A stretch of 64,000 nt of DNA from Strigamia acuminata. Lineage: Eukaryota; Arthropoda; Chilopoda; Geophilomorpha; Linotaeniidae. The notes beneath the pieces were generated by a model, which was given only the letters and a program-made list of their open reading frames with translations, ran no database searches and was not told where the DNA came from. The position numbers and the translations under genes are program-made. Positions 1-11,568 of this stretch are shown in pieces. Every line of letters starts with the position of its first letter. The first letter of the stretch is position 1. The DNA lies in the NCBI GenBank assembly GCA_949358305.1, contig CASHSZ010000090.1, positions 7,501 through 71,500 on the forward strand, read 5' to 3'.

Positions 1-810
1 AAACATCCAACCAATGATTTGGGAGAATAGACTTTTGATCTCATCACAGTTGACTTAGCACAAACACCACAAGACCAATGTCTCTGAATGTTCAGAAATA
101 GTGTTTAAACCTTAGTAGAAGGCTCCAATGTAAGTTTTAGAAACATCCAACCAATGATTTGGGAGAATAGACTTTTGATCTCATCACAGTTGACTTAGCA
201 CAAACACCATAAGACCAATGTCTCTGAATGTTCAGAAATAGTGTTTAAACCTTAGTAGAAGGCTCCAATGTAAGTTTTAGAAACATCCAACCGATGATTT
301 GGGAGAATAGACTTTTGATCTCATCACAGTTGACTTAGCACAAACACCACAAGTCCAATGTCTCTGAATGTTCAGAAATAGTGTTTAAACCTTAGTAGAA
401 GGCTCCAATGTAAGTTTTAGAAACATCCAACCAATGATTTGGGAGAATAGACTTTTGATCTCATCACAGTTGACTTAGCACAAACACCACAAGACCAATG
501 TCTCTGAATGTTCAGAAATAGTGTTTAAACCTTAGTAGAAGGCTCCAATGTAAGTTTTAGAAACATCCAACCAATGATTTGGGAGAATAGACTTTTGATC
601 TCATCACAGTTGACTTAGCACAAACACCACAAGACCAATGTCTCTGAATGTTCAGAAATAGTGTTTAAACCTTAGTAGAAGGCTCCAATGTAAGTTTTAG
701 AAACATCCAACCGATGATTTGGGAGAATAGACTTTTGATCTCATCACAGTTGACTTAGCACAAACACCACAAGACCAATGTCTCTGAATGTTCAGAAATA
801 GTGTTTAAAC
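1..810 (-). repeat. Satellite array, reverse orientation, type A monomers
   Basis: Nearly six head-to-tail copies of the 140-bp type A monomer; identical phrases recur at 1, 141, 281, 421, 561 and 701. These copies are the reverse complement of the rest of the array. They differ from each other by single bases (for example ccaatg/ccgatg at the start of the unit). No type B monomer is present here. No coding potential. Confidence 0.97.
803..810. other. Satellite inversion junction at GTTTAAAC
   Basis: Monomers before this point read in one direction and those after it in the other. The switch falls on the self-complementary octamer GTTTAAAC, which is present in almost every monomer. One base is missing right after it: expected ...AAACACTATTT, seen ...AAACCTATTT. 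The junction is therefore a clean head-to-head join at a palindrome, consistent with an inversion or a template switch between opposed repeats. An assembly fold-back is an alternative. Confidence 0.85.
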
Positions 811-2639
811 CTATTTCTAAACATTCAGAGACATTGGTCTTGTGGTGTTTGTGCTAAGTCAACTGTGATGAGATCAAAAGTCTATTCTCCCAAATCATCG
901 GTTGGATGTTTCTAAAACTTACATTGGAGCCTTCTACTAAGGTTTAAACACTATTTCTGAACATTTAGAGACATTGGTCTTGTGGTGTTTGTGCTAAGTC
1001 AACTGCGATGTGAAATAAGCTCAAAATTTTTTTTTCAAAATTTATTGCTTGGGTGTTGCTAAAACTTATATTGAAGGCTTCTACTAAGGTTTAAACACTA
1101 TTTCTGAACATTCAGAGACATTGGTCTTGTGGTGTTTGTGCTAAGTCAACTGCAATGTGAAATGAGCTCAAAATTTTTTTTTCAAAATTTAATGCTTGGG
1201 TGTTGCTAAAACTTATATTGAAGGCTTCTACTAAGATTTAAACACTATTTCTGAACATTCAGAGACATTGGTCTTGTGGTGTTTGTGCTAAGTCAACTGT
1301 GATGAGATCAAAAGTCTATTCTCCCAAATCATCGGTTGGATGTTTCTAAAACTTACATTGGAGCCTTCTACTAAGGTTTAAACACTATTTCTGAACATTC
1401 AGAGACATTGGTCTTGTGGTGTTTGTGCTAAGTCAACTGTGATGAGATCAAAAGTCTATTCTCCCAAATCATCGGTTGGATGTTTCTAAAACTTACATTG
1501 GAGCCTTCTACTAAGGTTTAAACACTATTTCTGAACATTCAGAGACATTGGTCTTATGGTGTTTGTGCTAAGTCAACTGTGATGAGATCAAAAGTCTATT
1601 CTCCCAAATCATCGGTTGGATGTTTCTAAAACTTACATTGGAGCCTTCTACTAAGGTTTAAACACTATTTCTGAACATTCAGAGACATTGGTCTTGTGGT
1701 GTTTGTGCTAAGTCAACTGTGATGAGATCAAAAGTCTATTCTCCCAAATCATTGGTTGGATGTTTCTAAAACTTACATTGGAGCCTTCTACTAAGGTTTA
1801 AACACTATTTCTGAACATTCAGAGACATTGGTCTTGTGGTGTTTGTGCTAAGTCAACTGTGATGAGATCAAAAGTCTATTCTCCCAAATCATTGGTTGGA
1901 TGTTTCTAAAACTTACATTGAAGGCTTCTACTAAGGTTTAAACACTATTTCTGAACATTCAGAGACATTGGTCTTGTGGTGTTTGTCTAAGTCAACTGCG
2001 ATGTGAAATGAGCTCAAAATTTTTTTTTCAAAATTTAATGCTTGGGTGTTGCTAAAACTTATATTGAAGGCTTCTACTAAGGTTTAAACACTATTTCTGA
2101 ACATACAGAGACATTGGACTTGTGGTGTTTGTGCTAAGTAACTGTGATGAGATCAAAAGTCTATTCTCCCAAATCATTGCTTGGATGTTGCTAAAACTTA
2201 CATTGAAGGCTTCTACTAAGGTTTAAACACTATTTCTGAACATTCAGAGACATTGGTCTTGTGGTGTTTGTGCTAAGTCAACTGTGATGAGATCAAAAGT
2301 CTATTCTCCCAAATCATCGGTTGGATGTTTCTAAAACTTACATTGGAGCCTTCTACTAAGGTTTAAACACTATTTCTGAACATTCAGAGACATTGGTCTT
2401 ATGGTGTTTGTGCTAAGTCAACTGTGATGAGATCAAAAGTCTATTCTCCCAAATCATCGGTTGGATGTTTCTAAAACTTACATTGGAGCCTTCTACTAAG
2501 GTTTAAACACTATTTCTGAACATTCAGAGACATTGGTCTTGTGGTGTTTGTGCTAAGTCAACTGTGATGAGATCAAAAGTCTATTCTCCCAAATCATTGG
2601 TTGGATGTTTCTAAAACTTACATTGGAGCCTTCTACTAA

Positions 2640-4020
2640 GGTTTAAACACTATTTCTGAACATTCAGAGACATTGGTCTTGTGGTGTTTGTGCTAAGTCA
2701 ACTGTGATGAGATCAAAAGTCTATTCTCCCAAATCATCGGTTGAATGTTTCTAAAACTTACATTGGAGCCTTCTACTAAGGTTTAAACACTATTTCTGAA
2801 CATTCAGAGACATTGGTCTTGTGGTGTTTGTGCTAATTCAACTGTGATGAGATCAAAAGTCTATTCTCCCAAATCATCGGTTGGATGTTTCTAAAACTTA
2901 CATTGAAGGCTTCTACTAAGGTTTAAACACTATTTCTAAACATTCAGAGACATTAGTCTTGTGGTGTTTGTGCTAAGTCAACTGTGATGAGATCAAAAGT
3001 CTATTCTCCCAAATCATCGGTTGGATGTTTCTAAAACTTACATTGGAGCCTTCTACTAAGGTTTAAACACTATTTCTGAACATTTAGAGACATTGGTCTT
3101 GTGGTGTTTGTGCTAAGTCAACTGCGATGTAAAAAAAGCTCAAAATTTTTTTTTCAAAATTTATTGCTTGAGTGTTGCTAAAACTTATATTGAAGGCTTC
3201 TACTAAGGTTTAAACACTATTTCTGAACATTCAGAGACATTGGTCTTGTGGTGTTTGTGCTAAGTCAACTGTGATGAGATCAAAAGTCTATTCTCCCAAA
3301 TCATCGGTTGGATGTTTCTAAAACTTACATTGGAGCCTTCTACTAAGGTTTAAACACTATTTCTGAACATTCAGAGACATTGGTCTTGTGGTGTTTGTGC
3401 TAAGTCAACTGTGATGAGATCAAAAGTCTATTCTCCCAAATCATTGGTTGGATGTTTCTAAAACTTACATTGGAGCCTTCTACTAAGGTTTAAACACTAT
3501 TTCTGAACATTCAGAGACATTGGTCTTGTGGTGTTTGTGCTAAGTCAACTGTGATGAGATCAAAAGTCTATTCTCCCAAATCATCGGTTGAATGTTTCTA
3601 AAACTTACATTGGAGCCTTCTACTAAGGTTTAAACACTATTTCTGAACATTCAGAGACATTGGTCTTGTGGTGTTTGTGCTAAGTCAACTGTGATGAGAT
3701 CAAAAGTCTATTCTCCCAAATCATCGGTTGGATGTTTCTAAAACTTACATTGAAGGCTTCTACTAAGGTTTAAACACTATTTCTAAACATTCAGAGACAT
3801 TAGTCTTGTGGTGTTTGTGCTAAGTCAACTGTGATGAGATCAAAAGTCTATTCTCCCAAATCATCGGTTGGATGTTTCTAAAACTTACATTGGAGCCTTC
3901 TACTAAGGTTTAAACACTATTTCTGAACATTTAGAGACATTGGTTTTGTGGTGTTTGTGCTAAGTCAACTGCGATGTAAAAAAAGCTCAAAATTTTTTTT
4001 TCAAAATTTATTGCTTGAGT
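2640..4020 (+). repeat. 847-bp higher-order duplication (6 monomers)
   Basis: Private variants recur exactly 847 bp apart: 'gatgtaaaaaaagc' at 3126 and 3973, 'ttgaatg' at 2741 and 3588, and 'cattagtctt' at 2951 and 3798. 847 equals five type A plus one type B monomer. Edges are approximate. Confidence 0.85.
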
Positions 4021-5899
4021 GTTGCTAAAACTTATATTGAAGGCTTCTACTAAGGTTTAAACACTATTTCTGAACATTCAGAGACATTGGTCTTGTGGTG
4101 TTTGTGCTAAGTCAACTGTGATGAGATCAAAAGTCTATTCTCCCAAATCATCGGTTGGATGTTTCTAAAACTTACATTGGAGCCTTCTACTAAGGTTTAA
4201 ACACTATTTCTGAACATTCAGAGACATTGGTCTTATGGTGTTTGTGCTAAGTCAACTGTGATGAGATCAAAAGTCTATTCTCCCAAATCATCGGTTGGAT
4301 GTTTCTAAAACTTACATTGGAGCCTTCTACTAAGGTTTAAACACTATTTCTGAACATTCAGAGACATTGGTCTTATGGTGTTTGTGCTAAGTCAACTGTG
4401 ATGAGATCAAAAGTCTATTCTCCCAAATCATCGGTTGGATGTTTCTAAAACTTACATTGGAGCCTTCTACTAAGGTTTAAACACTATTTCTGAACATTCA
4501 GAGACATTGGTCTTGTGGTGTTTGTGCTAAGTCAACTGTGATGAGATCAAAAGTCTATTCTCCCAAATCATTGGTTGGATGTTTCTAAAACTTACATTGG
4601 AGCCTTCTACTAAGGTTTAAACACTATTTCTGAACATTCAGAGACATTGGTCTTGTGGTGTTTGTGCTAAGTCAACTGTGATGAGATCAAAAGTCTATTC
4701 TCCCAAATCATCGGTTGAATGTTTCTAAAACTTACATTGGAGCCTTCTACTAAGGTTTAAACACTATTTCTGAACATTCAGAGACGTTGGTCTTGTGGTG
4801 TTTGTGCTAAGTCAACTGTGATGAGATCAAAAGTCTATTCTCCCAAATCATCGGTTGGATGTTTCTAAAACTTACATTGGAGCCCTCTACTAAGGTTTAA
4901 ACACTATTTCTGAACATTCAGAGACATTGGACTTGTGGTGTTTGTGCTAAGTCAACTGCGATGTGAAATGAGCTCAAAATTTTTTTTTCAAAATTTATTG
5001 CTTGGGTGTTGCTAAAACTTATATTGAAGGCTTCTACTAAGGTTTAAACACTATTTCTGAACATTCAGAGACATTGGTCTTGTGGTGTTTGTGCTAAGTC
5101 AACTGCGATGTGAAATGAGCTCAAAATTTTTTTTTCAAAATTTAATGCTTGGGTGTTGCTAAAACTTATATTGAAGGCTTCTACTAAGGTTTAAACACTA
5201 TTTCTGAACATTCAGAGACATTGGACTTGTGGTGTTTGTGCTAAGTCAACTGTGATGAGATCAAAAGTCTATTCTCCCAAATCATCGGTTGGATGTTTCT
5301 AAAACTTACATTGGAGCCTTCTACTAAGGTTTAAACACTATTTCTGAACATTCAGAGACATTGGTCTTATGGTGTTTGTGCTAAGTCAACTGTGATGAGA
5401 TCAAAAGTCTATTCTCCCAAATCATCGGTTGGATGTTTCTAAAACTTACATTGGAGCCTTCTACTAAGGTTTAAACACTATTTCTGAACATTCAGAGACA
5501 TTGGTCTTGTGGTGTTTGTGCTAAGTCAACTGTGATGAGATCAAAAGTCTATTCTCCCAAATCATTGGTTGGATGTTTCTAAAACTTACATTGGAGCCTT
5601 CTACTAAGGTTTAAACACTATTTCTGAACATTCAGAGACATTGGTCTTGTGGTGTTTGTGCTAAGTCAACTGTGATGAGATCAAAAGTCTATTCTCCCAA
5701 ATCATCGGTTGGATGTTTCTAAAACTTACATTGGAGCCTTCTACTAAGGTTTAAACACTATTTCTGAACATTTAGAGACATTGGTCTTGTGGTGTTTGTG
5801 CTAAGTCAACTGCGATGTAAAATAAGCTCAAAATTTTTTTTTCAAAATTTATTGCTTGGGTGTTGCTAAAACTTACATTGAAGGCTTCTACTAAGGTTT

Positions 5900-7905
5900 A
5901 AACACTATTTCTAAACATTCAGAGACATTGGTCTTGTGGTGTTTGTGCTAAGTCAACTGTGATGAGATCAAAAGTCTATTCTCCCAAATCATCGGTTGGA
6001 TGTTTCTAAAACTTACATTGGAGCCTTCTACTAAGGTTTAAACACTATTTCTGAACATTTAGAGACATTGGTCTTGTGGTGTTTGTGCTAAGTCAACTGT
6101 GATGAGATCAAAAGTCTATTCTCCCAAATCATCGGTTGAATGTTTCTAAAACTTACATTGGAGCCTTCTACTAAGGTTTAAACACTATTTCTGAACATTC
6201 AGAGACATTGGTCTTGTGGTGTTTGTGCTAAGTCAACTGTGATGAGATCAAAAGTCTATTCTCCCAAATCATCGGTTGGATGTTTCTAAAACTTACATTG
6301 GAGCCTTCTACTAAGGTTTAAACACTATTTCTGAACATTTAGAGACATTGGTCTTGTGGTGTTTGTGCTAAGTCAACTGCGATGTGAAATAAGCTCAAAA
6401 TTTTTTTTTCAAAATTTATTGCTTGGGTGTTGCTAAAACTTACATTGAAGGCTTCTACTAAGGTTTAAACACTATTTCTAAACATTCAGAGACATTGGTC
6501 TTGTGGTGTTTGTGCTAAGTCAACTGTGATGAGATCAAAAGTCTATTCTCCCAAATCATCGGTTGGATGTTTCTAAAACTTACATTGGAGCCTTCTACTA
6601 AGGTTTAAACACTATTTCTGAACATTTAGAGACATTGGTCTTGTGGTGTTTGTGCTAAGTCAACTGCGATGTGAAATAAGCTCAAAATTTTTTTCTTCAA
6701 AATTTATTGCTTGAGTGTTGCTAAAACTTATATTGAAGGCTTCTACTAAGGTTTAAACACTATTTCTGAACATTCAGAGACATTGGTCTTGTGGTATTTG
6801 TGCTAAGTCAACTGCGATGTGAAATGAGCTCAAAATTTTTTTTTCAAAATTTAATGCTTGGGTGTTGCTAAAACTTATATTGAAGGCTTCTACTAAGGTT
6901 TAAACACTATTTCTAAACATTCAGAGACATTGGTCTTGTGGTGTTTGTGCTAAGTCAACTGTGATGAGATCAAAAGTCTATTCTCCCAAATCATCGGTTG
7001 GATGTTTCTAAAACTTACATTGGAGCCTTCTACTAAGGTTTAAACACTATTTCTGAACATTTAGAGACATTGGTCTTGTGGTGTTTGTGCTAAGTCAACT
7101 GTGATGAGATCAAAAGTCTATTCTCCCAAATCATCGGTTGAATGTTTCTAAAACTTACATTGGAGCCTTCTACTAAGGTTTAAACACTATTTCTGAACAT
7201 TCAGAGACATTGGTCTTGTGGTGTTTGTGCTAAGTCAACTGTGATGAGATCAAAAGTCTATTCTCCCAAATCATCGGTTGGATGTTTCTAAAACTTACAT
7301 TGGAGCCTTCTACTAAGGTTTAAACACTATTTCTGAACATTTAGAGACATTGGTCTTGTGGTGTTTGTGCTAAGTCAACTGCGATGTGAAATAAGCTCAA
7401 AATTTTTTTTTCAAAATTTATTGCTTGGGTGTTGCTAAAACTTACATTGAAGGCTTCTACTAAGGTTTAAACACTATTTCTAAACATTCAGAGACATTGG
7501 TCTTGTGGTGTTTGTGCTAAGTCAACTGTGATGAGATCAAAAGTCTATTCTCCCAAATCATCGGTTGGATGTTTCTAAAACTTACATTGGAGCCTTCTAC
7601 TAAGGTTTAAACACTATTTCTGAACATTTAGAGACATTGGTCTTGTGGTGTTTGTGCTAAGTCAACTGCGATGTGAAATAAGCTCAAAATTTTTTTCTTC
7701 AAAATTTATTGCTTGAGTGTTGCTAAAACTTATATTGAAGGCTTCTACTAAGGTTTAAACACTATTTCTGAACATTCAGAGACATTGGTCTTGTGGTATT
7801 TGTGCTAAGTCAACTGCGATGTGAAATGAGCTCAAAATTTTTTTTTCAAAATTTAATGCTTGGGTGTTGCTAAAACTTATATTGAAGGCTTCTACTAAGG
7901 TTTAA
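5900..7905 (+). repeat. 1002-bp higher-order duplication (7 monomers)
   Basis: A type B variant whose T tract is broken by CTT occurs only at 6691 and 7693, 1002 bp apart. The 'ggtatttgtgc' variant and the 'atcggttgaa' variant (6131 and 7133) keep the same spacing. This fits four type A and three type B monomers, one of them 1 bp longer. Edges are approximate. Confidence 0.85.
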
Positions 7906-9078
7906 ACACTATTTCTGAACATACAGAGACATTGGACTTGTGGTGTTTGTGCTAAGTAACTGTGATGAGATCAAAAGTCTATTCTCCCAAATCATTGCTT
8001 GGATGTTGCTAAAACTTACATTGAAGGCTTCTACTAAGGTTTAAACACTATTTCTGAACATTCAGAGACATTGGTCTTGTGGTGTTTGTGCTAAGTCAAC
8101 TGTGATGAGATCAAAAGTCTATTCTCCCAAATCATCGGTTGGATGTTTCTAAAACTTACATTGGAGCCTTCTACTAAGGTTTAAACACTATTTCTGAACA
8201 TTCAGAGACATTGGTCTTATGGTGTTTGTGCTAAGTCAACTGTGATGAGATCAAAAGTCTATTCTCCCAAATCATCGGTTGGATGTTTCTAAAACTTACA
8301 TTGGAGCCTTCTACTAAGGTTTAAACACTATTTCTGAACATTCAGAGACATTGGTCTTGTGGTGTTTGTGCTAAGTCAACTGTGATGAGATCAAAAGTCT
8401 ATTCTCCCAAATCATCGGTTGAATGTTTCTAAAACTTACATTGGAGCCTTCTACTAAGGTTTAAACACTATTTCTGAACATTCAGAGACATTGGTCTTGT
8501 GGTGTTTGTGCTAAGTCAACTGTGATGAGATCAAAAGTCTATTCTCCCAAATCATCGGTTGGATGTTTCTAAAACTTACATTGGAGCCTTCTACTAAGGT
8601 TTAAACACTATTTCTGAACATTTAGAGACATTGGTCTTGTGGTGTTTGTGCTAAGTCAACTGCGATGTGAAATAAGCTCAAAATTTTTTTTTCAAAATTT
8701 ATTGCTTGGGTGTTGCTAAAACTTACATTGAAGGCTTCTACTAAGGTTTAAACACTATTTCTAAACATTCAGAGACATTGGTCTTGTGGTGTTTGTGCTA
8801 AGTCAACTGTGATGAGATCAAAAGTCTATTCTCCCAAATCATCGGTTGGATGTTTCTAAAACTTACATTGGAGCCTTCTACTAAGGTTTAAACACTATTT
8901 CTGAACATTCAGAGACATTGGTCTTGTGGTGTTTGTGCTAAGTCAACTGCGATGTAAAATGAGCTCAAAATTTTTTTTTCAAAATTTATTGCTTGGGTGT
9001 TTTTAAAACTTATATTGAAGGCTTCTACTAAGGTTTAAACACTATTTCTGAACATTCAGAGACATTGGACTTGTGATG

Positions 9079-9082
9079 TTTG
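9079..9082. repeat. Target-site duplication TTTG, left copy (BEL/Pao)
   Basis: TTTG ends the left satellite flank and is repeated at 18506-18509. Joining the flanks at one copy gives the satellite phrase seen uninterrupted near 34851 and 36705, so this is a true insertion site. BEL/Pao elements typically make 4-6 bp duplications. Confidence 0.88.
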
Positions 9083-9411
9083 TGTTGCAAGACAGCGTAG
9101 AAATTGTTGTGCTATTTTATTGTCAATATTTTTTACCATTTACTTTGAGTTGATTAAAATCTTTAAGTGTTTTAATTTCCTTTGCCTAATTGGTATTTTT
9201 CACTTTTCAGATTTTTTATTGCCTATTAAAGTGTTTTGACTTGATTTTTATTCATACTTTTCAATATTCAGTAATGTTTATGCTTTGTATTGATTTCAAA
9301 TATCTTATTCCGTGCATTTATTGACTTATTCACTTGTTTTATGAGAGTTTGTGTTGATTCCGAACAGTTTTGGTGTAAATTTCGTTACCTAGCATACAAT
9401 TGCGATGCTAG

Positions 9412-9419
9412 TGACGTCA
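9412..9419. promoter_or_regulatory. CRE-like site TGACGTCA in the LTR
   Basis: A perfect 8-bp palindromic cAMP-response element sequence (CREB/ATF consensus). It is repeated in the 3' LTR at 17272-17279. That it functions as an enhancer is inference. Confidence 0.4.
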
Positions 9420-9782
9420 TTTTTCAGTTTCCCGTAAAGTTACGGTTCCGTCTTCTAACCTTTTGTTTAGTACTTTTCAAATCACTTGGAATTTTATTAA
9501 GCATTCGTTTAGACTAATTCAAGCATGCTCTTTCTATCTAGTTGCATCAAAACTGCTTTGGAAGTTCCGTTTGATTGGTTTGAACGTTCGTTTCCGTCTG
9601 CCATAAAAGCGCAGCCGGGAATGTTCATTTGGCCGATAAATTCGTATTTATTCAATCTGTGTATTTTATTCCGATGTTTTGTGAAGAGAATTGATAATTA
9701 TTCTTATAATTTAATCGATACTTTATTGATTATTTACATTTTAGTGTTTTTACATTCATTTTACGTGTAGTTTTGCCGCCGA

Positions 9783-9860
9783 TGTTATGTTCGCCGGACG
9801 CCATGTTTGATCCAACACCTTTGTTATGTTCGCCGGTCGCCATGTTTGTCCCAAGCGACG
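9783..9860 (+). repeat. 39-bp tandem duplication inside the LTR
   Basis: TGTTATGTTCGCCGG followed by CGCCATGTTTG occurs at 9783 and again at 9822, with one base change in the middle. The same pair is present in the 3' LTR 7860 bp downstream. It may be duplicated regulatory sequence. Confidence 0.75.
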
Positions 9861-10203
9861 ATTACACAATGTAACCGTTATTTTTGTATTTTATATCACA
9901 TAATTTGCATTTACTATTACATTGCGTTATTATTCAGTATGTATTCTTTGATAATTTTGTGCTTTTGTACCGATCGAAATTCAAATGTGATCGTTATGTA
10001 ATTTTCCTGGCCTGTGATTGGCTATCGTCAATCCTTTCTTTCCGAGATCGGTTTATTGCTAATATCTCATTGTTTAACGTGTTTTTTGACATTGTTGTGA
10101 TTAGCTTTTTTGTTCACCGCATTCTTGTGGTCATTTCAATGTATTTCAATGTATTTTTAATGCATTTTTTAGCAAATGCCAACTTTGCCGTAATCTTGTT
10201 TCC

Positions 10204-10223
10204 TCCGTTACCATGGTAACGGA
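10204..10223. promoter_or_regulatory. Perfect 20-bp palindrome matching the RFX X-box
   Basis: TCCGTTACCATGGTAACGGA is fully self-complementary. Its core GTTACC-AT-GGTAAC matches the X-box bound by RFX/DAF-19 factors, which drive ciliary and testis genes in animals. The copy in the 3' LTR is at 18064-18083. Binding is inferred from sequence only. Confidence 0.5.
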
Positions 10224-10348
10224 ATCTTTCGTGTATCTGTATTTCGCCGCTATCGGCCTGGCGCGTGCCATATTCGGTACTGCGCATGTGCGGTTCTCTA
10301 AGAACCAATCTAATTGCTGTAATTTCTTCAGTTATTAACCAACCTTTG

Positions 10349-10354
10349 AATAAA
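10349..10354 (+). terminator. Candidate polyadenylation signal AATAAA (5' LTR)
   Basis: AATAAA followed by a GT/T-rich stretch (tgtgttgtgttttatt), the usual layout of a cleavage site. The functional copy would be the one in the 3' LTR at 18209-18214. Confidence 0.5.
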
Positions 10355-10443
10355 TGTGTTGTGTTTTATTAGCTCTTGTTTTAGGTTTATTTTCAAACAC
10401 ATTCAATGTGTAGTGAGTAGTTTAAAAATTCTCAGGCCAACTT

Positions 10444-11406
10444 ATGTTTCTGCCACCTATTGGATACTTGGTGCAGGTGTTCTCCACATTGTTCCAGCGG
10501 TACAACAATGCCATTTGTTGCGGATTTATTGCTCTCCAGTGCGATTTTCGTACTAGCCACGCCATACGACCTTGGGCGAGCTCAAGTGTCTTGAATTTGG
10601 ATACGCATCGCCATTCCTTTCTATCTGTCTTGTTGACCTGCAACACAGATACGAAGCTTTTGGTAGCCGTGACCAGGATTCCGTCTGCAATTCGTGAGTT
10701 TTTCCAGTGCATCATCAATACGTTTGAAAAAGTGTTTGGTGCGACGGAGGAACAATACGTTCGTGTTTCGTCACCCATGTCAAGAGTCAACGTTCAACGT
10801 GACAGAAGTTACGACGGGGACTTCTTTGGCGGCGAAAACGAACAAAAGTGTGCATGCAGTTGGAGTTCAAGGTCACAACACTGGATAACACAACGCGTCG
10901 TGTTGGAAAGCGGATTCGCCCCTGGAATAATTGCATTTTACAGTGTTTTGCCTTATGAAATTGAAATTTTGGAGATTTTGGTTATTAAGGGGAACTGTAT
11001 CAAGTGTCTTTATGGGATTTTGGTAGTTACATTTGTTGGTTTTCGGGAAAATTTCGATAAAGTGTCTATTTTACAACTTTTGAAGTGTTTTTTCATTGCA
11101 TGCTTAGTTCTCCACTATAACCGCCATAAGCGGGGGAGATTTAGTTTGTTTAGAGTAAAATTGACTAGTTTCACGTTGCTTGAGCTGTCAATTAAGTCAA
11201 AATTTAATGATAGGAGTTATTGGCGTGTTTTGTTGCAAAACGAACCGTCAATTGTTTTCAAAAGAGTTTATTGGCGTGCTTTGTTGCAAAACGAACCGTC
11301 AATTATTTTCAAACTGTGCAGGGTATTGTGTCACGTTTTATTTACGTACACAAAAACCGCTCAAATTTTTGGTCATCCTCGATTGGCCAAACATTTGATA
11401 TTCTAA
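10444..11406 (+). CDS. Leader ORF spanning LTR end and primer site (320 codons), doubtful
   Basis: An ATG-started frame of 320 codons begins in the last 200 bp of the 5' LTR, crosses the candidate primer site and ends in the leader, upstream of gag. The product resembles no family I know and is rich in Phe, Leu and Cys. A 51-bp tandem duplication at 11221-11322 lies inside it and keeps the frame (17 codons each); both substitutions between the copies change the amino acid. The 3' LTR copy of the frame is cut short at 18573, as expected. It may be an upstream ORF or simply an open stretch. I see no evidence of selection, so I would not call it a gene without expression data. Confidence 0.2.
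   Translation: MFLPPIGYLVQVFSTLFQRYNNAICCGFIALQCDFRTSHAIRPWASSSVLNLDTHRHSFLSVLLTCNTDTKLLVAVTRIPSAIREFFQCIINTFEKVFGATEEQYVRVSSPMSRVNVQRDRSYDGDFFGGENEQKCACSWSSRSQHWITQRVVLESGFAPGIIAFYSVLPYEIEILEILVIKGNCIKCLYGILVVTFVGFRENFDKVSILQLLKCFFIACLVLHYNRHKRGRFSLFRVKLTSFTLLELSIKSKFNDRSYWRVLLQNEPSIVFKRVYWRALLQNEPSIIFKLCRVLCHVLFTYTKTAQIFGHPRLAKHLIF
10661..10677 (+). promoter_or_regulatory. Candidate primer-binding site of the BEL/Pao element
   Basis: TGGTAGCCGTGACCAGG lies 15 nt after the 5' LTR. It starts with the TGG complementary to a tRNA CCA end. It is close to the tRNA-His-type site of the non-autonomous element (53376-53390) but has one extra A after TGGT. The tRNA identity is not settled, and the spacer is longer than usual. 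Confidence 0.45.
11221..11322 (+). repeat. 51-bp tandem duplication in the leader
   Basis: TGGCGTG followed by TTTGTTGCAAAACGAACCG begins at 11221 and again at 11272 (TGGCGTGC in the second copy). The copies differ by a few bases. The period is a multiple of three. Confidence 0.85.
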
Positions 11407-11430
11407 AATTCTCACGTGTCACCAAGGACC

Positions 11431-11568
11431 GTGAAAATTGAGTGCTTTTTGGGGGATAAAATTAAAAAGTTTATTCTCTTTAAAGTTAAAACAAAAACCG
11501 TGAAAATTGAGAAATTTTTGGGGGATAAAATAAAAAGGTTTATTCTCTTAAAAATTAAAACAAAGTTG
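11431..11568 (+). repeat. 69-bp tandem duplication in the leader
   Basis: GTGAAAATTGAG followed by a TTTTTGGGGGATAAAAT block and TTTATTCTCTT occurs at 11431 and again at 11500. The period is a multiple of three and the copies have diverged slightly. Role unknown; such repeats may modulate packaging or translation. Confidence 0.8.

Larger units (their letters stand above)
811..9078 (+). repeat. Satellite array, mixed type A (140 bp) and B (147 bp) monomers
   Basis: About 58 monomers. Type A has a 'gatgagatcaaaagtc' half; type B has a 'gatgtgaaataagctc' half followed by A4T9 and A4T3 tracts. Both share the half with TTCTACTAAGG, GTTTAAAC, TCTGAACATTCAGA and GTGCTAAGTCAACTG. A 139-bp hybrid of the two appears near 2101 and 7919. 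Single-base variants are shared at fixed distances, showing multi-monomer duplication. No gene in the stretch. Confidence 0.97.
9083..10645 (+). repeat. BEL/Pao 5' LTR (1563 bp)
   Basis: Matches 16943-18505 apart from two substitutions I could find. It ends in a perfect 7-bp inverted repeat, TGTTGCA/TGCAACA. It should contain promoter, R region and polyadenylation signal; visible candidates are a CRE at 9412, an X-box palindrome at 10204 and AATAAA at 10349. It is long for an LTR and T-rich on the + strand. Several short open frames inside it look incidental. Confidence 0.95.

Noticed and set aside
811-9078. CRISPR-like array of regularly spaced repeats
   Set aside because: The whole 140/147-bp unit repeats head to tail; there are no short repeats with unique spacers and no cas genes. 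It is eukaryotic satellite DNA.
9290-10219. Several hydrophobic ORFs in the BEL LTR, repeated at 17150-18079
   Set aside because: They are Phe/Leu/Ile/Cys-rich translations of a T-rich LTR, overlap each other, and recur only because the LTR is duplicated.
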